A stretch of DNA of 64,000 nucleotides from Joyebacterum sp964521425 (GTDB taxonomy: Bacteria; Joyebacterota; Joyebacteria; Joyebacterales; Joyebacteraceae), in contig CAZFRO010000007.1 of the NCBI GenBank assembly GCA_964521425.1, positions 51,081 through 115,080 on the forward strand. Reading direction: 5' to 3'. Every line of letters begins with the position of its first letter. Position 1 is the stretch's first letter. This document shows positions 31,679 to 40,522 of the stretch, one piece after another. The position numbers were made by a program, and so were the translations under genes. The notes under the pieces are model-generated. The model searched no databases, was not told where the DNA came from, and saw only the letters and a program-made list of their open reading frames with translations.

Positions 31679-34279
31679 CTACCGAATGACCGTGATCTTC
31701 CTTCCTCCTGAGACAACCCGACCGTCTACTTCAAGGGCCGCTAGGTAGATGCCCGAGGCGAGTGGAGACCCGTTCCGAACATCAGCCAACCGGAACTCCC
31801 ACTGGTTGTCCCCCCGTCCGAACTGGTGCACCGGAGATGACCCGACCTCCCTTCCACCCACATCGTAGACGCGAATGCGCACCGATGACGATTCGGGAAG
31901 GAAGAACCCGACACGGAGACTACTATTGAGCGGCGTGGGGTTCGGATAGATCGACGTGAGCCCCTGGCTGTTGATGTCCGATTGCTGGGCAGGGTCACCT
32001 TCCAACCCGGTTGCGATCAACTCCTCGACCAGGACCTCATCGATGTAGACGGCCTCTGCGCAGTCCTGCGGAAGAAACTGAAGCTTGATTCGACGTGGGC
32101 CAATCCCGTATCCGGGATTGTCGAACTCTGTCTCATGCTCGCTCCACGCCGGAGACGAACTCAAGATCTCCGACAGGAGCTCCGCACTTGTCTCCGCGTC
32201 AATGACGGTCACTCTGAACGTCGTTGGATCCGGTGCGTAGTGATGGAAGCCCATGTGGTAGGTCTGCACATCCGTGTTGGCGTGGAAGATGTGTTGTGCG
32301 CCCTCTCCGTTGCACCACTGGTCGAAGACCTGCAAGTAGGCTTCCCCGGCTACGGTGGAGATGTCATCCCGGCGGACCGCATTCACCGATGTGGTTTCGC
32401 CGATTCTGTTAGTCCAGAAGTCCGGTGTCCCATTGGCGTCAACATCATCCTCAAACGAGTAGTTCATAACTTCGTAGTCACTCGATGGGAGCATCTGCTC
32501 AACTCGGATGTCGTCGACGTACGCCTGAAGATCTCCAAACTCACCGCTCACTGTGGTCTCGTAGCGCAACCGGAGGTCCTCAAGCACTGTGCCCTGCATT
32601 GGACTAAGATCAGCGTAGATGAATTGCCATCCCGACATCAGAGGAGAGCGCCACTTCGCATTCAGTGTCTGGCCATTCTGATCAACGATGTCCACATTGT
32701 CCTTGATTCTCCCCACCGGGGTGCTCCCGTCGATCACAAGCTTGTCATTCCCATCCGGCGAATTGACGATGTTGATCCAGTAGGACAGTACCATGTTCCG
32801 CTCCACCGGAAGGTCAAGGTCATCAAGTAGCATCCACTCGATGTAGTCGGCGCTACCAGAGGCATCGGTCATCTCAACTCGGAGCATTCTGTCCGAGTTG
32901 AGCGGGGATACGTCGCCCTCCACGTGCACGACGCGTGTGTTCTCCAAACTTATGCCACTCGACTTCTCGACAACATGATCCTGCGAGACCGCTGCATCCT
33001 CGATTTCCATCCCCTCTGAGAACGCGGTCGGTGGTGGTATGGGGTGCAACTTGATGTCAAGGGCTGGATCCCCCATAAGCACATACTGCCTCAACAGAAG
33101 CTCGTGGCCGCTCTCCTCCTCTAGACACAACCCCACCGTCCCAGAGAAGAGTCGCCCAAGATTGCGAATCCCATCATGCAGCATCATGTGAGCGAACACC
33201 CCGTTGATGTGCTTCGATTCCACGATGTCGCTCACGTGTGTTGGACCTACCAGCGCGATGGCACCGCGGTCATCTGCACTGAACAGCAGATCCTCGCAGA
33301 TCGATAGTCCCGAAGTCGTAGATAGGCTTCGATAGAAATAGGCCGGCAAGCACGTAGCGGCGAAGATCACCGGTAAATGGTTGGTTGTGCCCAAGCTCTG
33401 CGTGAACGTCGGCTCGCCGCTTGGGAAGAACTCGGCCATGAGGACGAGGTTCTCGTGGCCGTATGTGTTGCCGAACGCGTTGATGAAACCGTAACCGTCG
33501 TTGACCGCGGACCGCGTGGCTGAAGTGGCTCCTTCGGGCCACTGACCGGCGACTTGGTAGTCCCGCGAGTACAGAGTCACAGGAGCCGGAGTCCACTCAC
33601 TGAACTCCTCGTCAAACAGCTCGTCGTTGAGGGTTCTGTAGACCTCGTTGTTGGTGTTGATGTTGGCGTCACCAACGAGCATGAGGATTCTGCCGAGCCA
33701 CGCCGGAACACCTGCGATTCCGTCGTAGTAAATGATCTTGTCCACGATGTTCGTCAGCTGTGCACTGTCGGCAACGGGGAGCCGCCCGATCCGCATGATC
33801 GGTTTCTTCTCCGACGGGTCCGGTGACTCAACGTACCAGCCATCATTGGCAAACCATCTATTGCCGTGCCATTCGGCGAAGTCGTTGTAGGTGAGCATCG
33901 CCGGCAGATGATTGCCGTTCGTGGCGTCGATCATGTCGGGAGGATCGGCGTCCACCATATTGGCGTCCCCGATCAGCAGCAGATAGGTCGGCGCGATCTT
34001 CCAGTGTTCGTAGGCATGGAGCACGAAGCTCCGTATCTTCTCTACATCGCTGGCCCCCGAGAACGCAGCTGTGACTTCGGATGTCAGCACAACGCAACTT
34101 CGAAGCGATTGGCTCCGGTGATCACAAAGACGCTGAGCACCTGCCTGAAACGAGTCATGAGACAGGATCACGTAGTCATACTGATGGTGTGTCGCAAGCG
34201 GGTCAAGCGCTGAACTCGGTGCTGCCATCAGAAGAACAAGGGCCAGCATCACCAGAACCAGGAATGGACGCGACGCCAT
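31679..34279 (-). CDS. Secreted C25 (gingipain-like) cysteine peptidase with FlgD-like sorting domain
   Basis: An 866-residue protein from ATG 34279 (AGGAGG 5 bases upstream). Signal peptide residues 1-24. Residues about 30-450 follow the C25 caspase-like fold: YLLLIGDANMVD, RIGRLPVAD, then AFGNTYGHENL (catalytic His setting) and VIFAATCLPAYF (catalytic Cys setting), and QYVLMGDPALDI, the typical end of the domain. Two beta-sandwich domains follow (DSDRMLRVEMTDASGSADYIEW... DDIRVEQM), then a FlgD-like C-terminal domain with SIYPNPTP, RVYDVGGREVGS and GIYLAALEV ending RKITVIR. In Porphyromonas such proteins leave by type IX secretion; here that is inference. Confidence 0.85.
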   Translation of the reverse strand: MASRPFLVLVMLALVLLMAAPSSALDPLATHHQYDYVILSHDSFQAGAQRLCDHRSQSLRSCVVLTSEVTAAFSGASDVEKIRSFVLHAYEHWKIAPTYLLLIGDANMVDADPPDMIDATNGNHLPAMLTYNDFAEWHGNRWFANDGWYVESPDPSEKKPIMRIGRLPVADSAQLTNIVDKIIYYDGIAGVPAWLGRILMLVGDANINTNNEVYRTLNDELFDEEFSEWTPAPVTLYSRDYQVAGQWPEGATSATRSAVNDGYGFINAFGNTYGHENLVLMAEFFPSGEPTFTQSLGTTNHLPVIFAATCLPAYFYRSLSTTSGLSICEDLLFSADDRGAIALVGPTHVSDIVESKHINGVFAHMMLHDGIRNLGRLFSGTVGLCLEEESGHELLLRQYVLMGDPALDIKLHPIPPPTAFSEGMEIEDAAVSQDHVVEKSSGISLENTRVVHVEGDVSPLNSDRMLRVEMTDASGSADYIEWMLLDDLDLPVERNMVLSYWINIVNSPDGNDKLVIDGSTPVGRIKDNVDIVDQNGQTLNAKWRSPLMSGWQFIYADLSPMQGTVLEDLRLRYETTVSGEFGDLQAYVDDIRVEQMLPSSDYEVMNYSFEDDVDANGTPDFWTNRIGETTSVNAVRRDDISTVAGEAYLQVFDQWCNGEGAQHIFHANTDVQTYHMGFHHYAPDPTTFRVTVIDAETSAELLSEILSSSPAWSEHETEFDNPGYGIGPRRIKLQFLPQDCAEAVYIDEVLVEELIATGLEGDPAQQSDINSQGLTSIYPNPTPLNSSLRVGFFLPESSSVRIRVYDVGGREVGSSPVHQFGRGDNQWEFRLADVRNGSPLASGIYLAALEVDGRVVSGGRKITVIR

Positions 34280-34296
34280 GATTGCCTCCTGGACTG

Positions 34297-35772
34297 TTAT
34301 CGAATCACAGCCAGCTTCTGTACAGTGAGTTCCTCTGGGGTCTCCAGACGGACGAAGTAGACGCCCTGTGCGACAGGCTCCCCTCGCGTGTTGCGGCCGT
34401 TCCAAGACCACAATGTGGTGCCCGGCTGGAGTGCACCATCATGAAGTGTCTGCACTCTCTGGCCTAGGGCATTGTAGACGGCAAGCGTCCCGGTACCTGC
34501 TTGGGGGAGATCGATCTGGAAGGAAAACCCGTCACTTGACGGATTGGGATACGACGAGATCTTCGCGGCGACAGGGAGGGCAGTCCCCAGATGGACCTGA
34601 CCCATCCGGTACGTGTTGCCATACGCGTCATTCGCCGCCAAGCGATACCACACTGCAGTCCATCCCTCTGGGAGCGCATCAACGAACTCGTAGTCCTGTT
34701 GCCCCTCCACGGTGAAGATCGGATCGACGTTTGCCTGCGCGTACGGACCCGCTGGGACCGGAGCTCTGAGCACGTCGAAAGAGTCTATATCCCCGAGGAA
34801 AGACACACGCCAACGAATCGCGGTTCGCATCACACCGCCTTCGAACCACAGATCCCCGCCAATCTCACCGGCGAGCAGCGGAACTGCCGGCGGGTGCTCA
34901 GGATCTCCCTCGTCAGCATTGCCCATGGCATCCCACCATCGGATTCGCCAGACGTGCTCCAAGTCATCAGTGGCCACCCAGCTCAGCTTGTACTGTAGCG
35001 TATTCGGATTATTGTTGCCCGAGGGGGGCGTTGTATCGTAGTAGAACTCCGAGGCTGCCGGCGGATATGCTCCGCCTTTCGCAGCCATCGCTTCGAAGTC
35101 GAAGTCGTCCACGACGATATCGTCAATCATGAGTTCCATTCCCCCAATGCCGTTGTAGACATCCCCTACTGGGTCAGCTGCCCAGATCTGCCAGACTGAT
35201 GGACTGCCAACGGGAGCCGTGTGCACAACCGGGTTCTGCGTGATCTCCGGCAGTGTGCTGTCTGCATTCCACAAAGCACTGCTCAGGGCGGATCTCCGAG
35301 GGCTTCTGAGGTCAGCATCCGTGATGCTGGCATCGGATGAGAGGAACAGCTCAAAATGCAGATGAGAGCCCGTGTCGATGGCACCCACGGTGGTGCTGAC
35401 ACCAATCCAGGATCCGACCGTGAGACCAGTGTTCGGCACTATGTGGATCATCTGGCACAGTGCGTAGTCGCCGCTCTGCCGATTCGACCCCAGCAGCGCG
35501 ACGAAGTCGGCCCCGACAGCGATGACTCTGCATAGCGAGCCCGACTCGATCGGGGGGTAGGTCGGATCGCCCGCCGTGACTGCGATATCCACGCCGGTGT
35601 GTAGGTTGAAGGGTGATATCTGGTCAATCTGCATGAAGGCGTTGTAGACGAACTGCCCCGTCGAGCTTGGCAATGGGTCTCCGGAGAAGACCTGTTCCCG
35701 TGCCCCAGAGTGGCACGGCGCGAGGAGAAGGGCTGCCGCAACGCCAAGAAGCAGGAACTGTCGTGCATCCAT
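34297..35772 (-). CDS. Secreted M23 peptidase-like protein with FlgD-like sorting domain
   Basis: A 491-residue protein from ATG 35772 (GGGGGAGG upstream). Signal peptide residues 1-24. The LytM/M23 zinc ligands are visible: HTGVD (His58, Asp62) and SHLHFEL near residues 136-142. Between them lies the expected short beta domain. Residues 200-390 are beta-rich extracellular modules, and the last ~80 residues (SYPNPSSDGFSFQIDLP... YNALGQRVQTL... WNGRN... GVYFVRLE) are the FlgD-like sorting domain ending QKLAVIR. M23 enzymes usually cut peptidoglycan cross-bridges or Gly-rich peptides. Middle gene of a three-gene operon with gaps of 10 and 17 bases. Confidence 0.85.
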   Translation of the reverse strand: MDARQFLLLGVAAALLLAPCHSGAREQVFSGDPLPSSTGQFVYNAFMQIDQISPFNLHTGVDIAVTAGDPTYPPIESGSLCRVIAVGADFVALLGSNRQSGDYALCQMIHIVPNTGLTVGSWIGVSTTVGAIDTGSHLHFELFLSSDASITDADLRSPRRSALSSALWNADSTLPEITQNPVVHTAPVGSPSVWQIWAADPVGDVYNGIGGMELMIDDIVVDDFDFEAMAAKGGAYPPAASEFYYDTTPPSGNNNPNTLQYKLSWVATDDLEHVWRIRWWDAMGNADEGDPEHPPAVPLLAGEIGGDLWFEGGVMRTAIRWRVSFLGDIDSFDVLRAPVPAGPYAQANVDPIFTVEGQQDYEFVDALPEGWTAVWYRLAANDAYGNTYRMGQVHLGTALPVAAKISSYPNPSSDGFSFQIDLPQAGTGTLAVYNALGQRVQTLHDGALQPGTTLWSWNGRNTRGEPVAQGVYFVRLETPEELTVQKLAVIR

Positions 35773-35782
35773 GATCCTCCCC

Positions 35783-37060
35783 CTATTCTGAGTAGTCATA
35801 GACTCTGATCCGCTCCGTGGTTCGGTAGTTCACAGGCACAGGAAGGGGGTGCCGCTGAATCCCGACGAACAGGTATGTGCCCTCCCACTGGAGTCCGCCC
35901 ATGTTCACTTGGTCAGCGGTGGCGATCGGCTCGTCAACCTCAAGCATCGAGTCGTCTAGCACTACGACCCGCTTCGTCACACGGCTCGGGTTCCCTTCTG
36001 CATTGAGAATCTGAAGAGCAAGGAGGGATCCATCATCACAGACAGCTGCAGTAACGATGAAATCGTCGGCTTGATAGTCGCCGAGTCGAATTGGATTGAA
36101 GGGATCGCTCACGTCGTAGTATGTCGCCGCTCCCAATCCCATCTGAATCACAACCATCCGGGTGCCATCCTCGGAGTAGTACCGTATGCCGTCCTCAACA
36201 TCAACACTCGACGACTGGCTGGTTCCTATGTCCAGGGCAACGGTCTCTGCTGCCTCCTGCCGGCAGGTGCGGCGAAATATCAGTGTCTCTCCTGAGGGAG
36301 TCAGATAGAGCTGGCCGTAGCTGCTGCGGGTGGGACTGGACTCCATAATGGCTTCGCCCTCTGGGTTGAACGCCACGAGCACCTGCCGTGCCGAATCCAC
36401 CGCGGGTGTCGCCTGTTCCCCGTACCTAGCTACTGCGGCGAACCTCCCGGATGTCGCCGAGACGGCTGCAGAGCCTGTCGGGCGCAAGTAGATCGGAAAC
36501 GGGTACGGTCCAGGAGGTTCGTTGCTCCCCCCCTGGAAGAAGAGGGTCTGTTGCGGCGTATGTACCATGGCAAGACCATCCGGCGAGAGTAGCTCCCACC
36601 CGAGGATCTCCTGATTCGGAAGATCGAGAAGATTGACAAACTTCACCGGGACACTGGCCCCGCGCATGTCCTCGCCCGGCAGAGAAAGCACTGTGAACGG
36701 CGTGTCAGGGGAGTCCCTAGAGACCCGCGACTCAGCGAAGAATGCGAGGTATGATCTGCTGCCTCGCCCAAGTGTCCCATCGGCGTTTACGTACAGTGGA
36801 GCCAGCTCCAGCCGTATGTCCAGTGCCAGTCGCTCTCCGATTTGCTGCGATGAATCAACCACCCGCATGATGCGCAGATGGTCTTTTGGAAACAGCAGTG
36901 TGGAACCGAAGTGGTTCACCTCCAGGTGCGCCGTTTCCCCTTCTATGCCAACGGACCACACAAGCCTGTCCCTCGTACGGGTCCCTTGCGCGGAGCAGAA
37001 ACCGCAGTTCACAGCAGTAGCTAGCACGAGCACGATGAACCAACGCGCGATTGATCTCAT
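35783..37060 (-). CDS. Secreted beta-propeller-like protein of unknown function
   Basis: A 425-residue protein from ATG 37060 (AGGAG 8 bases upstream) with a signal peptide ending near CSA-QG. The mature protein has repeating beta segments (e.g. GRFAAVARYGE, GQLYLTPSGETLIFRR, MVVIQMGLGAATYYDVSDPFNPIRLGDYQ, DDGSLLALQIL), and YDVSDPFNPIRLGDY closely resembles LVIVD/YVTN-like propeller repeats. There are no catalytic motifs and no FlgD-like tail. It is the first gene of the operon with the M23 and C25 proteins, 10 bases ahead of the M23 gene, so it may act as a partner, adaptor or inhibitor of those peptidases. That role is inference. Confidence 0.7.
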   Translation of the reverse strand: MRSIARWFIVLVLATAVNCGFCSAQGTRTRDRLVWSVGIEGETAHLEVNHFGSTLLFPKDHLRIMRVVDSSQQIGERLALDIRLELAPLYVNADGTLGRGSRSYLAFFAESRVSRDSPDTPFTVLSLPGEDMRGASVPVKFVNLLDLPNQEILGWELLSPDGLAMVHTPQQTLFFQGGSNEPPGPYPFPIYLRPTGSAAVSATSGRFAAVARYGEQATPAVDSARQVLVAFNPEGEAIMESSPTRSSYGQLYLTPSGETLIFRRTCRQEAAETVALDIGTSQSSSVDVEDGIRYYSEDGTRMVVIQMGLGAATYYDVSDPFNPIRLGDYQADDFIVTAAVCDDGSLLALQILNAEGNPSRVTKRVVVLDDSMLEVDEPIATADQVNMGGLQWEGTYLFVGIQRHPLPVPVNYRTTERIRVYDYSE

Positions 37061-37244
37061 GGCCTGCACTCCTTCCGTCATCCCGGTCACACCGTGTCTG
37101 GGCGGCTGCCGCGACGAACTCGCCCGCGCAGCATCGACTCTGCGCTCGGAATACAGAGGGCTTATGTCCGCAGCACAGATCTGAACACCGTGTATGCAGA
37201 CTGCGGCCAGCGAGTGAACGACCGACTCCCTCCGTTATCGTAGA

Positions 37245-37274
37245 ATAGTACCGCAATGGGAGTCCCGAGGGCAA
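37245..37274 (-). promoter_or_regulatory. Candidate promoter of the secreted-protein operon
   Basis: Minus strand TTGCCC (37274-37269), 18 bases, TACTAT (37250-37245). It leaves a leader of about 180 bases before the propeller-like gene; otherwise 37061-37406 shows no gene. Confidence 0.45.
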
Positions 37275-37406
37275 CCGAGATTTACGTCATGTAGCGCGTG
37301 GCCACAGGATCTCTTGCCGACGGCATATCTAGGCCGGAGTCGATGTGGAAGTGAACCCGGACGGAAAGGCGAGTGCCCTCGGGCTGGGAACCGCGCCCTA
37401 CAAAGA

Positions 37407-37430
37407 GACGGGGCCCGGAAGGGCCCCGCC
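37407..37430 (-). terminator. Terminator of the anti-sigma gene / long Hdr-sigma run
   Basis: An 8-bp CGGGGCCC / GGGCCCCG stem with a GGAA loop; minus-strand transcription then reads TCTCTTTG. It lies about 80 bases past the stop at 37509. Confidence 0.65.
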
Positions 37431-37508
37431 TCGTGTGTTGTTCCTCGATGCCTCAGGCGCTCTTTTCTGAGCGTGACGCTGCGACCGCGACGACGCCTCA
37501 AGCTGCGT

Positions 37509-37772
37509 CTAGTCCTTGGGGTCTATGCACGCTCTGAGTGCACTCATGATCCCGCTGTGCACGTCCTGCGGCACTGCCTTGCATCGCGTCGTCCTGTAGT
37601 AGACGATGGTCTGCCGCAACGTTCTCACGACCGACTGGCAGCGCTCACAGTCACTCATGTGCACCTCGAACTTGGTGACAAGCGCGAGATCGAGTTCCCC
37701 ATCGTGATAGTCAGACAGGAGTTCGAGGAACTGCAAACACTCTGTGCACTCTTTGTGATCATGCATACTCAT
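37509..37772 (-). CDS. Small zinc-finger anti-sigma factor
   Basis: An 87-residue cytoplasmic protein with HMSDCERC, the HxxxCxxC signature of zf-HC2/ZAS anti-sigma factors, plus an N-terminal CTEC pair. Unlike the anti-sigma at 19545-20099 it has no membrane helix, so it would act as a soluble, perhaps redox-sensing, inhibitor (Cys/His release of zinc is known in RsrA-like proteins). It lies 36 bases downstream of an S9 peptidase gene that in turn follows an ECF sigma gene, so the sigma factor at 39896-40495 is the likely target. A terminator follows. Confidence 0.78.
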   Translation of the reverse strand: MSMHDHKECTECLQFLELLSDYHDGELDLALVTKFEVHMSDCERCQSVVRTLRQTIVYYRTTRCKAVPQDVHSGIMSALRACIDPKD

Positions 37773-37808
37773 TGGTCCCTGTGAGCTGAAGTCCAGGCTC
37801 CGGTTTCG

Positions 37809-39767
37809 CTATTCCTGCACCTCTTCGGGTACTTCCTCGGTCGCAGTCTCTGAGCGCCCACCCAGGTGATTCGCGAGGAACGCCTCGGCCTCGCCGTAGA
37901 ACCTGAGGCGATTCTCGGGTCTCGCAAAACCGTGGCCCTCATCCTCGAACAGGATGTAGTTGACCTCGAGTCCCTTCTCCTCCATCGCGTGCACGATCTG
38001 CTCCGACTCGGCCTGCTTGACCCTTGGATCGTTGGCGCCCTGGGCGACGAGCATCGGGATCGTGATCTCATCGACCTTGAATAGCGGCGATCTCGAGATC
38101 AGGAAGTCGGCCTCGGTCTCCGGATTGCCAACGCGCTTGTACATGGACTGGATCATCGGGGCCCAGTACGGCGGGATCGTCTCGATAAATGTTATCAGGT
38201 TGCTCGGTCCCATCATGGGCACGGCGCAGCAGTAGAGATCCGGCGTGAAGGTGGCGCCGGCGAGTGCTGCGTAGCCTCCGTACGATGCTCCGTAGATGGC
38301 GACGCGCTCGGGATCAGCGATCCCCTGGTCGATCGCCCAGTTGACCGCGTCTGTGAGGTCGTCCTGCATCGTGCCGCCCCACTCCTTGTCGCCGGCGTTC
38401 AGGAACTCCTTGCCGTAGCCCGTTGATCCTCGGAAATTCACCTGAAGGCAGACGTAGCCACGGTTGGCCAGCCACTGCGCCTCCGGATTGTATCCCCACT
38501 GGTCACGCGCCCACGGCCCGCCGTGAACGTTCAGGACCATCGGAAGGCCGGTGCGCCCCGCGCCCGGCGGATACGTCGCGTAGCCGTAGATGGTAAGGCC
38601 GTCGCGCGACGTGAACGAGACAGGCTCCATCGGAGCAAGCGTGTACTTGTCGAGGTCGTTCCTATGATTGAAGAGGAACGTAGCTTCTTTGCTCTCGCGA
38701 TCGAAGCTGTAGTACGAGACCGGCCCATTGTCCTTGATGAAGGCGACGAGCCACGTGTCGTCCGCATCGTCGCGGCTGTAGACACCCCAATCGCCGGTGT
38801 CGAGCTTGGCTATGGCCTCGAAGTCGGCGGCCACCGCATCATCCAGCGGCGTCCACTCGACCCTCTCTCTCAGGAAAGACACGGCCTCGATCTCGAACGT
38901 GTCGGGATTGATCATGACATCCTCGACATCGTACGCCGTATCCTCCGCTATCACCTCGTACTCCCCGGTCGCGATCTCGTACTTGATGAGTCGGCCGGCG
39001 TTCACGTTCCGTGAGTCGATGAGGTAGACGGAGTCGCCATCCTTGGTGAAGCCCAGGGGACCACTCGTGTAGTTGTCCTCCATGCCCCACTGGATCAGCG
39101 ACTGCCAGGAGTCGTCCTCGGTCTCTCTTATCAGAAGTTCGCTTCCACCGTCCGGAGTCGCGGCAATGGCCCCGCGCACCTTGAGATCGAAGTCGGTCAT
39201 CCAACCGACGATGTTGCCTGGATTGCGGGCAACTATCTCCATGTCGCCGGTCTCGAGGTCCAGGCGATACACGTCATGCAATCTCGGATCCTGCTTGTTC
39301 ATCGAGATGAGCATCGTGTTCGGATGGTGCTTGCTGTGGTCGACGATCCGAACCTGGATACCGTCGAACGGCGTAAGATCGAGCGTCTCGCCCGAGCTGA
39401 GATCTGTGGTGTAGAGACGCCAGTTCTCGTCACCGTCCGAATCCTGAAGATACATGATGTGATTGCTGTCCTCGTCCCAGAAGTAGCGATAGATGCCTCG
39501 GTGCTCGTCGCTCGTAACAGCGTGATCATCGTCTTCGCCAACGGTCCTGACCCAGACGTTCAGCACATCGTTCACTGGAGCAATGTAGGCAAGCTTCTCG
39601 CCGTCGGGCGAGATACGGGCACGCATCTTCTCCGGGTTTCCGAAGAGCACGGAACGCGGGATGATCTCAGACTGCATCGTCCCACATGACGAGAAGAGAA
39701 CTGCACCCGCCGCAATTACCAGGAGCAGCACCGCCACTATCGCTCTTCTGCTTGTTTTCTTGTGCAT
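37809..39767 (-). CDS. S9 family prolyl-oligopeptidase-like lipoprotein
   Basis: A 652-residue protein (GGAGG upstream of ATG 39767). Signal peptide with lipobox LFSSC, so it is a lipoprotein. Residues about 40-390 are a beta-propeller (RISPDGEKLAYIAPV... FWDEDSNHIMYLQDSDGDENWRLY). The alpha/beta hydrolase domain has the nucleophile in GASYGGYA, Asp in GANDPRV and His in DEGHGF, the complete S9 triad, with NVHGGPW for the oxyanion region. It probably degrades short peptides outside the cytoplasm. The position between an ECF sigma gene and an anti-sigma gene is unusual and suggests it may belong to that regulon or signalling path. It ends in an acidic EEVPEEVQE tail. Confidence 0.9.
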   Translation of the reverse strand: MHKKTSRRAIVAVLLLVIAAGAVLFSSCGTMQSEIIPRSVLFGNPEKMRARISPDGEKLAYIAPVNDVLNVWVRTVGEDDDHAVTSDEHRGIYRYFWDEDSNHIMYLQDSDGDENWRLYTTDLSSGETLDLTPFDGIQVRIVDHSKHHPNTMLISMNKQDPRLHDVYRLDLETGDMEIVARNPGNIVGWMTDFDLKVRGAIAATPDGGSELLIRETEDDSWQSLIQWGMEDNYTSGPLGFTKDGDSVYLIDSRNVNAGRLIKYEIATGEYEVIAEDTAYDVEDVMINPDTFEIEAVSFLRERVEWTPLDDAVAADFEAIAKLDTGDWGVYSRDDADDTWLVAFIKDNGPVSYYSFDRESKEATFLFNHRNDLDKYTLAPMEPVSFTSRDGLTIYGYATYPPGAGRTGLPMVLNVHGGPWARDQWGYNPEAQWLANRGYVCLQVNFRGSTGYGKEFLNAGDKEWGGTMQDDLTDAVNWAIDQGIADPERVAIYGASYGGYAALAGATFTPDLYCCAVPMMGPSNLITFIETIPPYWAPMIQSMYKRVGNPETEADFLISRSPLFKVDEITIPMLVAQGANDPRVKQAESEQIVHAMEEKGLEVNYILFEDEGHGFARPENRLRFYGEAEAFLANHLGGRSETATEEVPEEVQE

Positions 39768-39895
39768 CTATCCTCCATAGTCCTTGTCCTGTGGCCCCGT
39801 CAGTAGTGTTTCCAATGGGCCCGCCTGTTTCGATTCAGAGTCAGAGATTTCGATTCGGGAATATCCTCCACCACTATATATATCGCATTCGGGTG

Positions 39896-40495
39896 TCAGG
39901 CCACGGCCCCCCCGGATGCGTAGTAATGAGCGAGCCTCTCGCGAAGAAACAGCCTGGCTCGATGAAGGCGGGACTTAACGGCAGGGATACTCAGCCCAAG
40001 GATGTCAGCCGTCTCCTCGGTCGATATCCCGTGCACGTCCCTGAGCACGAAGACGATACGATTGTTTGCGGGAAGGGCGTTGATGTGCCGGGTCAGAACG
40101 CCACCCAGCTCCTCGTTCATGACCGTCGAAGCCGGGTCGGTGGTCCAGTCCGCAACCTCACGGGGAATCTCAGCCTCGCCGAGCTCGAGCGGTTGGTCGA
40201 GCGACACCGTATCGAGCTTCCTCTTCCGGATTCGCATGAGGCATGCGTTCGTGGCGATGCGGTAGATCCAGGTCGAGAACCTGGCTTCCTCACGGAAAGA
40301 GGGGAGCGCCTTGTAGGCTTTGACGAAGACTTCCTGAAGACAGTCCTCGGCGTCCTCGGGGTTCCGGAGCATCTTGATGCAGAGGCCGTAGACGTTCGCC
40401 TCGTGCCGCTCTACGAGCAGACCGAAGGCGTCATTGTCGCCGCCCCTTGCTCTGCCAACGAGCTCCGTATCGGTAGGATTTGTGTGATCGACCAT
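39896..40495 (-). CDS. ECF-type RNA polymerase sigma factor
   Basis: A 199-residue sigma factor. Region 2: NDAFGLLVERHEANVYGLCIKML, EDAEDCLQEVFVKAYKALPSF and ARFSTWIYRIATNACLMRIRKRK. Region 4 helix-turn-helix: RDVHGISTEETADILGLSIPAVKSRLHRARLFLRERL. There is little Shine-Dalgarno sequence at ATG 40495, which is 27 bases after the stop of the hydrogenase-type maturation protease, so read-through or coupled translation from the Hdr cluster is possible. S9 peptidase and zinc-finger anti-sigma genes follow. It could also have its own promoter; none is convincing. Confidence 0.92.
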   Translation of the reverse strand: MVDHTNPTDTELVGRARGGDNDAFGLLVERHEANVYGLCIKMLRNPEDAEDCLQEVFVKAYKALPSFREEARFSTWIYRIATNACLMRIRKRKLDTVSLDQPLELGEAEIPREVADWTTDPASTVMNEELGGVLTRHINALPANNRIVFVLRDVHGISTEETADILGLSIPAVKSRLHRARLFLRERLAHYYASGGAVA

Positions 40496-40522
40496 TCGAC
40501 ACCAGTCTGCGGAAGCGAGAGA

